Under the pieces are notes generated by a model. The model did not search any database, was not told where the DNA came from, and saw only the letters and a list, made by a program, of their open reading frames with translations. Of a stretch of 64,000 nt of DNA, positions 26,556 through 34,161 are shown one piece after another. The DNA is from Massilia sp. BSC265 (lineage in GTDB: Bacteria > Pseudomonadota > Gammaproteobacteria > Burkholderiales > Burkholderiaceae_D): NCBI RefSeq assembly GCF_000740675.1, contig NZ_JPXI01000010.1, positions 186,001 through 250,000 of the forward strand. The letters are read 5' to 3'. Within the stretch, counting starts at the first letter, position 1. Each line of letters opens with the position of its first letter. The position numbers and the translations under genes were made by a program.

Positions 26556-29276
26556 ATGACCCGACTCCATTACGCCGCATTCGCCGCGGCCGCCCTCGCC
26601 TCGTCCGCCCACGCCGCCGTTCCCCTCGCCGCCTGCGACAATCCCTCGTTCCAGGAGGTCTTGAACGCCTCCAGCGCCACGCTCGAGGCCCGCGCCGTCT
26701 GGCTCGACCGCCGCCTGCTGACCTGGCCCGGCGCCGTGGCAGGGTCGACCTTCCGCCTCTACCACTCGAGCACGGCCGCGATCGTCGCCAAACCCGGCAC
26801 GAAGGTCGAGGGCGCCGATGGCGCGCTGGCGCTCGAAGCCTCTTCTGCCAAGCTGCCCACGCGCTTCAAGTACGTCGCCGCCGGACCCGTGCTGTCGGTG
26901 CGCGCGCAAGACCTGCCGCGCCTGAAGGACCTGCACCGCGGCCAGCTGGTGCTGGTGCAGGAGGCCGCGGACGGGAGGGTAGCCGCGGCGACCCGCATCC
27001 AGGTCGCCGCTGCGCTTGACGACCTGTACGCGGCGGCGGGCGAGCTTCCCGACATGGGCGCCACGCCGAAGAAGGGCCGCACGGCTTTTCGCCTGTGGGC
27101 GCCGACCGCGCGCAGCGCTGCCGTCTGCACCTACGACAGCGCCAGCGGCAAGGCGGGCGCGGTGCACCAGATGGCCTTCGATGCACGTACCGGCGCCTGG
27201 AATACGCAAGTGGCGCGCGACCTCTCGGGCAGCTATTACCGCTATGCGGTGGACGTGGCCGTCGACGGCATGGGCCTGGTGCGCAACCTCGTCACCGACC
27301 CCTACTCCGTCAGCCTCACGACCGACTCGAAGCGCAGCTACGTCGCCGACCTGGGCGCGCCGAACCTCAAGCCGAAGGGCTGGGACGCCACCCGCGCACC
27401 AGACACGGTCAAGGCCCAGACCGACATGGTGATCTACGAACTGCACGTGCGCGATTTCTCGATCAACGACCCGAGCGTGCCGGGGGATAAACGCGGCAAG
27501 TACACGGCCTTCGGCGAAGCGAATTCGAACGGCATGCGCCACCTGAAGGCGCTGGCCAGGGCCGGCCTGACCGACATCCACCTGCTGCCGGTCTATGACC
27601 TGGGCAGCGTGCCGGAAAAGGATTGCGCCGTGCCCCTGCCTTCCGGCACGCCGGACGGCGAGAGCCAGCAGGCCCTCACCCGCAAGACCGCCCATACCGA
27701 CTGCTTCAACTGGGGCTACGACCCCTACCACTACAACGCCCTGGAAGGCAGCTACGCTTCCGATCCCTCGGACGGCGCCCGCCGCATCCTCGAGTTCCGC
27801 CAGATGGTGATGGACCTGCACCGCGCCGGCCTGCGCGTGGGGGTGGACGTGGTCTACAACCACACCTTCATCGCCGGCCAGGACGAGAAATCGGTGCTCG
27901 ACCGCGTGGTGCCGGGCTACTACCACCGCCTCAATAGCACGGGGGCCATCGAGCGCTCGACCTGCTGCGACAACACGGCCACCGAAAACCTGATGATGGC
28001 CAAGCTGATGATCGATTCAGCCGAGCTGTGGACGCGCCACTACAAGATCGATTCCTTCCGCTTCGACCTGATGGGCCACCAGCCGCGCGCGGCGATGGAG
28101 CGCCTGCAGCAGCGCGTGAACAAGGCAGCCGGCCGCCACGTGCAGCTGATCGGCGAAGGCTGGAACTTCGGCGAGGTGGCGGACGGCGCCCGCTTCGTGC
28201 AGGCCTCGCAGCTGTCGCTCAACGGCTCCGGCATCGGCACCTTCAGCGACCGCGCGCGCGACGCCGTGCGCGGCGGCTCGGCGGGCGACTCGGGCGAGGC
28301 GATGGTTCGCCGCCAGGGCTATATCAACGGCCTGGTCTATGACCCTAACGCGCTGGGCGGCGAGCACAGGGGAGTCGACCTCCTGCGCGCGGCCGACATG
28401 ATCCGCGTCGGCCTGGCCGGCTCGGTGCGCCGGTATGCCTTCCAGACCTTCGAAGGCCAGCTGCGCAGGCTGGAAGACATCCCCTACGGCAACCAGCCGG
28501 CAGGCTATGCGAGCCAGCCGGGCGAAGTGGTGAACTACGTCGAGAACCACGACAACCAGACGCTGTTCGACATCAACGTGCTCAAGCTGCCGCTGGACAC
28601 GCCCCCCGCCGAGCGCGCCCGCGTGCAGGTGCTGGGCATGGCGATCAATGCCTTCAGCCAGGGTGTGGCCTATTACCACGCGGGCATCGACACGCTGCGC
28701 TCGAAGTCGCTGGACAAGAACAGCTTCAACTCGGGCGACTGGTTCAACCGCATCGACTGGACCTACCAGGACAATTACTTCGGCACCGGCCTGCCGCAGC
28801 AGGACGACAACGGCAAGGACTGGCCGCTGCTCAAGCCCTACCTGGCCAAGGCGGCAGAGATCAAGCCGGCTGCCGCGGACATCGCGTTTGCCCGCGACGC
28901 CTTCCGCGACCTGCTGGCCATCCGCGCCAGCTCGACGCTGTTCCGCCTGCGTACCAGCGAGGACATCGTGCAGCGCCTGCGCTTCTTCAATACGGGACCG
29001 CGGCAAGAGGCGACCGTGCTGGCGGCCTGGATCGACGGCCGGGGCTACCCGGGCGCACGGTTCGCCGGCATCAGCTACCTGGTGAATGTGGACAAGGTGG
29101 CGCACACGGTGAGCGATAATGCGCTGCGCGGCAAGCGCCTCCAGCTGCATCCGGTGCATACGGCTGCGGGCGCCGCGGACAAGCGTGCCCTCCAGGCGCA
29201 CTTCGACGGCGCGAGCGGCAGCTTCACCGTGCCGCCGCGCACCGCGGTCGTGTTCGTCGCCGAGCAAGAAAATTGA
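26556..29276 (+). CDS. pulA: Secreted GH13 pullulanase (alpha-1,6 debranching)
   Basis: A 906-residue enzyme that cuts alpha-1,6 branches in pullulan, amylopectin or limit dextrins. Signal peptide at residues 1-20 (…ASSAHA). An N-terminal module (about 40-160) precedes a CBM48-like domain ([17 protein letters not shown]) and the catalytic barrel: [11 protein letters not shown], the pullulanase hallmark, then DVVYNHT, RFDLMG with nucleophile Asp504, GEGWNFG with Glu534, and VENHDNQ with Asp666. A C-terminal beta domain ends the protein. The long in-frame extension upstream overlaps the POT gene and is not used. It probably acts in the periplasm or outside. Confidence 0.94.
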   Translation: MTRLHYAAFAAAALASSAHAAVPLAACDNPSFQEVLNASSATLEARAVWLDRRLLTWPGAVAGSTFRLYHSSTAAIVAKPGTKVEGADGALALEASSAKLPTRFKYVAAGPVLSVRAQDLPRLKDLHRGQLVLVQEAADGRVAAATRIQVAAALDDLYAAAGELPDMGATPKKGRTAFRLWAPTARSAAVCTYDSASGKAGAVHQMAFDARTGAWNTQVARDLSGSYYRYAVDVAVDGMGLVRNLVTDPYSVSLTTDSKRSYVADLGAPNLKPKGWDATRAPDTVKAQTDMVIYELHVRDFSINDPSVPGDKRGKYTAFGEANSNGMRHLKALARAGLTDIHLLPVYDLGSVPEKDCAVPLPSGTPDGESQQALTRKTAHTDCFNWGYDPYHYNALEGSYASDPSDGARRILEFRQMVMDLHRAGLRVGVDVVYNHTFIAGQDEKSVLDRVVPGYYHRLNSTGAIERSTCCDNTATENLMMAKLMIDSAELWTRHYKIDSFRFDLMGHQPRAAMERLQQRVNKAAGRHVQLIGEGWNFGEVADGARFVQASQLSLNGSGIGTFSDRARDAVRGGSAGDSGEAMVRRQGYINGLVYDPNALGGEHRGVDLLRAADMIRVGLAGSVRRYAFQTFEGQLRRLEDIPYGNQPAGYASQPGEVVNYVENHDNQTLFDINVLKLPLDTPPAERARVQVLGMAINAFSQGVAYYHAGIDTLRSKSLDKNSFNSGDWFNRIDWTYQDNYFGTGLPQQDDNGKDWPLLKPYLAKAAEIKPAAADIAFARDAFRDLLAIRASSTLFRLRTSEDIVQRLRFFNTGPRQEATVLAAWIDGRGYPGARFAGISYLVNVDKVAHTVSDNALRGKRLQLHPVHTAAGAADKRALQAHFDGASGSFTVPPRTAVVFVAEQEN

Positions 29277-29282
29277 GGACGA

Positions 29283-29597
29283 TCAGCCCGCCGGTCCGAA
29301 CAGATGGGCGATCTCCACTGAGCCCTTCTCGTCGAAGATCGGGCACAGCTCGGCCAGCCGGACCGCTTCGTTGAAGTCGGTTGCGGTGATGACGGAGTAG
29401 CCCGACAGCGAGGCGGTGTTGATTTTCGGGCCGCGCAGGCGGCTCGGGACCTCGACACTGCCCTGCGCCAATGCGCCACGGTCCACCAGCGCGGCGCCGA
29501 GCGAGTCGAACCAGGTCGCCCAGCGCTGCGGGTCGTGCTGCGGGCCTTCCGCCTCGTCGACGGTCGCTCCGCGGTAAACGATCAGGTATCGTTCCAT
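29283..29597 (-). CDS. YciI-family protein, 104 aa
   Basis: A small alpha/beta protein of the YciI / DGPF (COG3795) type: MERYLIVYRGATVDE start, WATWFDSLGAALVDRG, and GYSVITATDFNEAVRLAELCP, giving the ferredoxin-like fold typical of the family. Function unsettled; relatives often sit beside ECF sigma factors, but none is here. ATG 29597 is chosen since GGAG precedes it and it opens the fold. Convergent with pullulanase, 6 bases apart. Confidence 0.88.
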   Translation of the reverse strand: MERYLIVYRGATVDEAEGPQHDPQRWATWFDSLGAALVDRGALAQGSVEVPSRLRGPKINTASLSGYSVITATDFNEAVRLAELCPIFDEKGSVEIAHLFGPAG

Positions 29598-29719
29598 GCC
29601 GGCTCCTCTGCAGTATGTACAGCCGAACCTTAGCAGAAGCATTGTGCGGGCGACGCACATCTCGGCAGCGAAAGAGTTGGTGACTTTCCGACGGACGAGC
29701 TTCGCTATACTGCCCAGTT

Positions 29720-30457
29720 ATGGCCAGCTTCCCGCTTTCCCCTGCACGCCCTCCCCGCATGCCAGTGACGGCCGACCGCCGCCTGGCCGGCATCCTGGCC
29801 ACCGTGCTGGTCCACGCGGCCCTGGTCCTGGGCTGGCAGGTGGCGCGCACCTTGCCCCCGGCGGAAGCGGAGAGCCCGGTAATGCAATGGATCCAGCTGC
29901 CCGCTCTGGTGCCTGAGCTCGCGCCGCCCCCCGCGCTACCGCCCCCGGAGGCGCGCCGGCCCGCGCGTCCGGTGCCCGGCCACCCTGCCCCTTCCACGCC
30001 CGCCGTCACGGCGCCGGCCCTCATTATCGAAGAACCCGCGGCGGCTCCCTCGCCTGCCGCGGAGCCACCTGCCAGGCCCAATGCGGCCAGCATCCTGGAA
30101 AACGCGCGGCGCAGCGTCGCCGGCATCGACCGTGCACTGCGCAAGGAAAGCAAGCCGCTCATCATCGCGCCCCCGGACAGTCCCGAACTGCGCATGCGCA
30201 GGGGCATGGAAGAGGCCCATGCCCTGGCGCCGCCGCGCCTGTGGGAAGCCCCGAAAGTAGAGGAACTGGTGAACAACACCGGCGACGGCGCACGCCGCAC
30301 CCGGGTCATCACCGGCCGCCGCACCTATTGCATCACCGAGCGCTCACCGGCAACCAATGTCGAGATGATCGAGATGCACGGCAAGATCAGGCTGACCAAT
30401 TGCCCGACCCCTGAAGAACCTGCCAAGCGGCAGGAATGGCGCACGGCAAGAGACTGA
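29720..30457 (+). CDS. Hypothetical inner-membrane protein with TonB-like proline-rich region
   Basis: No full-length family recognised (245 aa). One N-terminal transmembrane helix (residues 22-40, including VHAALVLGW as in TonB/energy transducers) is followed by a Pro/Ala-rich stretch (about 60-115) that could span the periplasm. The C-terminal 100 residues are a folded domain with two cysteines (YCITERS and LTNCPTP), possibly a disulfide, but lack the YP-x-A-x8-G pattern of a TonB C-terminal domain. It stands alone, convergent with the ABC operon. A good TATACT lies 10 bases before the start but no clear -35. Confidence 0.65.
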   Translation: MASFPLSPARPPRMPVTADRRLAGILATVLVHAALVLGWQVARTLPPAEAESPVMQWIQLPALVPELAPPPALPPPEARRPARPVPGHPAPSTPAVTAPALIIEEPAAAPSPAAEPPARPNAASILENARRSVAGIDRALRKESKPLIIAPPDSPELRMRRGMEEAHALAPPRLWEAPKVEELVNNTGDGARRTRVITGRRTYCITERSPATNVEMIEMHGKIRLTNCPTPEEPAKRQEWRTARD

Positions 30458-30522
30458 ATGACGTGGCGAAGGAAATACCGGCAACGACGCGGCCTTCGCC
30501 CAAGTACGTTCGTGGAGATTTG

Positions 30523-31275
30523 CTACAAGCCGAGCTGCGCCAGGATCGCGTCCTTGGTCTCCTGCAACTCGGGCAGCGACACCTTGCGCGGATGCGCCTG
30601 TCCGATCGGGAACACCGACTGGACCGTGGTCGGACGCGGCGACAGCACCACCACGCGGTCGGCCAGGTAGATCGCCTCTTCCACGTCGTGCGTGATCAGG
30701 ATGACCGTGTGGTTCTCTTCGCGCAGCACGCGCAGCAGTTCGTTGCGCATCTTCAGGGCGGTGAGCGCGTCGAGCGCCGAGAACGGTTCGTCCATCAAGA
30801 GGATGTCGGGCTTGACAGCGAGCGCCCGCGCGATCTCGACGCGTTTCAGCATGCCGCCCGAGAGCTCATGCGGATAGGCCTTTTCGAAGCCCTTCAGGCC
30901 CACCATGTCGGCGTAGTGGTCGGCCGTCGCCGCCTTGGCGGCATCGTCCTTGCCGGACAGGCCGAACATCAGGTTCTCGCGCACCGTCAGCCAGGGAAAG
31001 ACCGAACCGTGCTGCGAGATCACGATCGCGTTCGGCGACGGCTTCGTCACCGGTACGCCGTCGATCGATACCGAGCCGCCGTCGGGATGCTCGAAGCCGG
31101 ACAGCAGTTTCATGAGGGTCGACTTGCCGCAGCCGGAAGGGCCGACGATGGCGATGAACTCGCCCGGTGCGACGTCGAGGTCGATGTCGCCCACCACCTG
31201 CAGCGCCTTGAAGCCCTTGCGTAGCGAACGGATCGCGATTTTCGTGCCGGCCTTGATCGCCACCTTAGCGTCCAT
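30523..31275 (-). CDS. ABC transporter ATP-binding protein (NitT/TauT type)
   Basis: A 250-residue nucleotide-binding subunit. Walker A GPSGCGKST near residues 45-53, the signature LSGGMLKRVEIARAL near 138-152 (Met replacing the usual Gln), Walker B ILLMDEPFSALD, and the switch histidine in LITHDVEEAIYLADRV. Relatives are SsuB, TauB and NrtC, which energise uptake of sulfonates, nitrate or related small molecules. Last gene of the five-gene operon; its start overlaps the permease by 11 bases. Confidence 0.92.
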   Translation of the reverse strand: MDAKVAIKAGTKIAIRSLRKGFKALQVVGDIDLDVAPGEFIAIVGPSGCGKSTLMKLLSGFEHPDGGSVSIDGVPVTKPSPNAIVISQHGSVFPWLTVRENLMFGLSGKDDAAKAATADHYADMVGLKGFEKAYPHELSGGMLKRVEIARALAVKPDILLMDEPFSALDALTALKMRNELLRVLREENHTVILITHDVEEAIYLADRVVVLSPRPTTVQSVFPIGQAHPRKVSLPELQETKDAILAQLGL

Positions 31276-32023
31276 AACGCCACCTTACCTGTTTGAGGCC
31301 TTCGAGGCGGCGCATCAGGGCGTCCAGCCCCAGGCCGATGAGACCGATGATGATCATGGCCGCCACCACCAGGTCGTAGCGGTTGCCGGCATTGCGCGCG
31401 TCCATGATCAGGAAACCCAGCCCCGAGCTGCGCACGATCATCTCGGCGGCCACCACCACCAGCCAGGCTACCCCTAAAGCGATGCGCATGCCGGTCAGGA
31501 CTTCGGGCAGGACGGCCGGCACGATCACCTGGCGGAACAGCTTGGCGCGCGGGACGCCGAAGTTCTCGGCCGCGCGCAGGTAGCGCCCGTCGATGGCGTG
31601 CACGCCCGCCGAGGTCTGCACGATCAGCGGGAACACCGCGGCCAGGAAGATCAGGAACACCGGCGCGACGTCGCCCACGCCGAACCACAGGATCGCGATC
31701 GGGATCCAGGCGATCGGCGAGATCGGACGCATGATCTGGAAGATCGGATTGAGCGTGCGGTAGGCGCCGTCCACCCGCCCCATCCACAGGCCGAGCGGCA
31801 GCGCCACCACCAGCGCCAGCAGGAAGCCGGTGGCCACCCGCACCAGGGAGGCGGCGATGTGCTGCCACAGCGTGCCGTCCCGGGCCAGCTCCAGCGCACC
31901 GGCGGCCACCTGCTGTGGCGAGGGGAAAATCAGGCTGCCGCTATGCGCGATCGCCGCCCACCAGAGCAGCACGATGGCGGCAAGCACCAGCAGCGGGGGC
32001 CATATCCTGTTCAGTCTATCCAT
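31265..32023 (-). CDS. ABC transporter permease (NitT/TauT type)
   Basis: A 252-residue membrane permease with about six helices. The cytoplasmic EAA-type loop that contacts the ATPase is present near residues 150-175 (AAENFGVPRAKLFRQVIVPAVLPEVLTGMR: EAA-G pattern with I/V-LP). It matches SsuC/TauC permeases. It begins 3 bases after the cupredoxin-like gene and forms the channel of the same importer. Confidence 0.93.
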   Translation of the reverse strand: MDRLNRIWPPLLVLAAIVLLWWAAIAHSGSLIFPSPQQVAAGALELARDGTLWQHIAASLVRVATGFLLALVVALPLGLWMGRVDGAYRTLNPIFQIMRPISPIAWIPIAILWFGVGDVAPVFLIFLAAVFPLIVQTSAGVHAIDGRYLRAAENFGVPRAKLFRQVIVPAVLPEVLTGMRIALGVAWLVVVAAEMIVRSSGLGFLIMDARNAGNRYDLVVAAMIIIGLIGLGLDALMRRLEGLKQVRWRYGR

Positions 32024-32026
32024 GGT

Positions 32027-32461
32027 TCATGTGTTGCTGTCGATGAGGGAATGCAGGCGCCAGCGCAGGCGCTCCAGGCCGGGGGCCGGCATCTCGTCGA
32101 CCACCACCGTCATCTTGCCGCTGGCGTGGGCGGTGCAGTCGAAAGGATGCTCGCCGGCCTGGGCAAACGGCAGGCGGAAGTCCTGGCCCGGCATGATCAG
32201 TACCGGGCCGAAGATCTGCGGCACCGTGTCGCTGTTGCGCAGCAGGAGCACGTCACGCAGGCCCAGGGTCAGGGTGATTTGCTCGGGCAGGATGCTGGTC
32301 TTGTCGCCTTTCATGCGGCGCTCCCAGGTGCCCTTCGGGATCTCGAACAGCTGTTCGCGCTGCCCTTCGTCCTGCTCCGCCTGCAGCGGCGCGAAGGCAG
32401 CCCAGGCAAACGACGACGCCAGCACAGCCACCACGAAGGCAGTCGCGATCCGCTTCTTCAT
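32027..32461 (-). CDS. Small periplasmic cupredoxin-like protein with one ligand replaced
   Basis: A 144-residue exported protein (signal peptide 1-22). The C-terminal part has the plastocyanin-type spacing Cys109-x2-His112-x4-Met117 (HPFDCTAHASGKM), preceded by GQDFRLPFAQAGEHPF, which fits the last strands of a type-1 copper fold. Where the N-terminal His ligand is expected (consensus VPHxF), this protein has VPQIFG with Gln82. The copper site is therefore incomplete or altered. The gene overlaps the SCO gene (ATGA) and is 3 bases before the permease, so all five proteins are made together. The family call is inference from motif spacing. Confidence 0.65.
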   Translation of the reverse strand: MKKRIATAFVVAVLASSFAWAAFAPLQAEQDEGQREQLFEIPKGTWERRMKGDKTSILPEQITLTLGLRDVLLLRNSDTVPQIFGPVLIMPGQDFRLPFAQAGEHPFDCTAHASGKMTVVVDEMPAPGLERLRWRLHSLIDSNT

Positions 32462-33036
32462 TCGGCCGCCAGCACGTTCACGTCGTGCACCATCTCGTCG
32501 GCCGGACGGCCGAAAGGCATCATTGCGCGCAGCATGCCCTTCTTGTCGATGAAGTACAGGTAGGACGAGTGTCCCATCTGGTAGCCGCCCTGCCCTGCCG
32601 GCGCGGCGAACTTCGTCGCGGTGATGCCGTAGTCCTTGCGGATCGCCGCCATCTGCGCCAAGGTGCCGGTCAGGCCGATGAAACTCTCGTCGAACTGGGC
32701 CAGGTAGGATGTGAGGCGTGCCGGCGTGTCGCGTTCCGGGTCGACCGAGATGAAGACCACCTGCAGCCGGCCGGCCTGCGGCCCCAGCTTCCGGCGCGCC
32801 TGCGCCAGCATGGCCAGCGAGGCCGGGCACACGGCCGGGCAATGGGTGAAGCCGAACTCCAGCACCACCACCTTGCCGCGCAGCGCGGACAGGCGGAAAT
32901 CCTTGCCGTCGGCGGACGTCAAGGCGATCTCGGGCGCCGGGCGCGCCGGCGAGAAGGTGCCGGATTTGAGAGCCGGGGCGGCCTGCCCCGCCACGGCGGC
33001 GCACAGCAGCAGGCCTGCGAGCAAGCCGCGCTTCAT
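32458..33036 (-). CDS. SCO1/SenC-family copper chaperone / thiol protein
   Basis: A 192-residue thioredoxin-fold protein with an N-terminal signal peptide (about residues 1-19). The copper ligands of SCO proteins are present: Cys66 and Cys70 in FGFTHCPAVCP and His156 in YQMGHSSYLYFID. SCO proteins load copper into cytochrome oxidase CuA or reduce cupredoxin-site thiols. The usual cox genes are absent; instead it sits in an ABC importer operon next to a cupredoxin-like gene, which hints at copper delivery to that partner. The start is ATG 33036, overlapping the upstream stop by 4 bases. Confidence 0.92.
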   Translation of the reverse strand: MKRGLLAGLLLCAAVAGQAAPALKSGTFSPARPAPEIALTSADGKDFRLSALRGKVVVLEFGFTHCPAVCPASLAMLAQARRKLGPQAGRLQVVFISVDPERDTPARLTSYLAQFDESFIGLTGTLAQMAAIRKDYGITATKFAAPAGQGGYQMGHSSYLYFIDKKGMLRAMMPFGRPADEMVHDVNVLAAE

Positions 33037-34076
33037 AGCGCCACCTTCACGGGGCGGATGTTCCTGACGAAGCTCTCGTCCACGTACTGTTCGTAGCGTA
33101 CCGGACGCTTGAGCGTGCCGGCCTGCACCGACAGCTGCATCAGCTCGTCGAACTCGGCGCGCAGCATGCGCAGGTCGCCGTAGGTCACGCGGTCGGACGG
33201 GTTGTTCATGACGAAGCGGATGATGTTCGGGTCCTGGTTGAAGAACTTGCGGTTGGCGGCGATCACGGCTGCCTTGTCGCGGTTGGCAGGCCCGGCGTCG
33301 AGCCAGTTGCCGGCCGCCTGCACGTAGTTGACCAGGTCCTGCACCAGCGGGCGGTTGGTGTCGATGAGTTCCTGACGCACGGTCAGCACGCAGCAGATGT
33401 AGTTGCGCCACTCGTCGCGCGTCATCGAGAGCGGGCGCGCATAGCCGGCGCGCTGGGCCGCGGCGCCGAAAGGCTCGCCGGTGCAGTAGCCGTCCACGGC
33501 CCTGGCGTAGAGCGCGGCCGGCATGTCCGGCGGCGCCATCTCGATGATCTCGATGTCCTTGGGCGACATGCCTTCGCGCGCCAGCATCTTGCGCAGGAAC
33601 AGGTAGTCCACCGCGAAGCGGCTCGGGATCGCGATGCTCTTCCCCCGCAGGTCGGAGAATTTCCGGAACGGCGAATCGGTGCGCACCATGATGACGGCGC
33701 CCGAGCGGTGCCCGAGCGAGACGATCTTCAGCGGAATGCGCCAGTCGGTCAGGTCCATGACCAGGGGCGCCAGCATGTAGGCGGCCTGGATGCGGCCCGT
33801 CATCAAGGATTCCTTGATCTCCGGCCAGCCCGAGAACTTGTTGTACTCGAAGGCGGTGAAGGCTGCCTCCGGCTTGCCGTCGGCTGCCGCCTTCGCCTTG
33901 CAGGCGACCGGCAGCGTCAGGTTGCAGGTGACGGGCAGGCCGCCGACCTGCAGCGGCCGCGCGATGTTGGAAGCAGCGGGGACCGGTGCGGCGCTCGCGC
34001 CTGGGCCCAGGCCGGCAAGCGGCAGGGCCAGGGCGCCGCCTAGCAACTGGCGCCGGCGCGGGGAATGCTCATGCAT
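33033..34076 (-). CDS. ABC transporter substrate-binding protein (NitT/TauT, NMT1/CmpA-like), Tat-like signal
   Basis: A 347-residue periplasmic binding protein and first gene of the operon. The N-terminus SPRRRQLLGGALALPLAGLG reads as a twin-arginine signal, which would mean it is exported folded, perhaps with a bound metal or cofactor. The rest has the NMT1/SsuA-like pattern: MTGRIQAAYMLAPLV, DLRGKSIAIPSRFAVDYLFL, and DGYCTGEPF. Cysteines at 51 and 59 after the signal, plus a CC pair (NYICCVL), are notable. The ligand is unknown. A LacI-style palindrome overlaps its start codon. Confidence 0.88.
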   Translation of the reverse strand: MHEHSPRRRQLLGGALALPLAGLGPGASAAPVPAASNIARPLQVGGLPVTCNLTLPVACKAKAAADGKPEAAFTAFEYNKFSGWPEIKESLMTGRIQAAYMLAPLVMDLTDWRIPLKIVSLGHRSGAVIMVRTDSPFRKFSDLRGKSIAIPSRFAVDYLFLRKMLAREGMSPKDIEIIEMAPPDMPAALYARAVDGYCTGEPFGAAAQRAGYARPLSMTRDEWRNYICCVLTVRQELIDTNRPLVQDLVNYVQAAGNWLDAGPANRDKAAVIAANRKFFNQDPNIIRFVMNNPSDRVTYGDLRMLRAEFDELMQLSVQAGTLKRPVRYEQYVDESFVRNIRPVKVAL

Positions 34077-34089
34077 GGAAACGCTTCCA
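34076..34089. promoter_or_regulatory. LacI-style near-palindrome at operon start
   Basis: TGGAAACGCTTCCA, with a central CG and one asymmetric pair, resembles LacI-family operators (TGnAAnCGnTTnCA). It begins on the last base of the start codon of the substrate-binding gene and runs upstream, where a repressor would block initiation. No LacI gene is in the window, so this is tentative. Confidence 0.35.
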
Positions 34090-34161
34090 AAAACCTATAG
34101 GTAGGCCAATTCTAGCATTGTATTAACCTAGATCAACCCCTTGCCAACGGCTGCATCTTCC

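Noticed and set aside
30523..34076. The ABC operon as a plain sulfonate (ssu) or nitrate importer
   Set aside because: There is no monooxygenase or nitrate reductase gene nearby, and SCO and cupredoxin-like genes are translationally linked inside it, so the standard label would hide the odd content.
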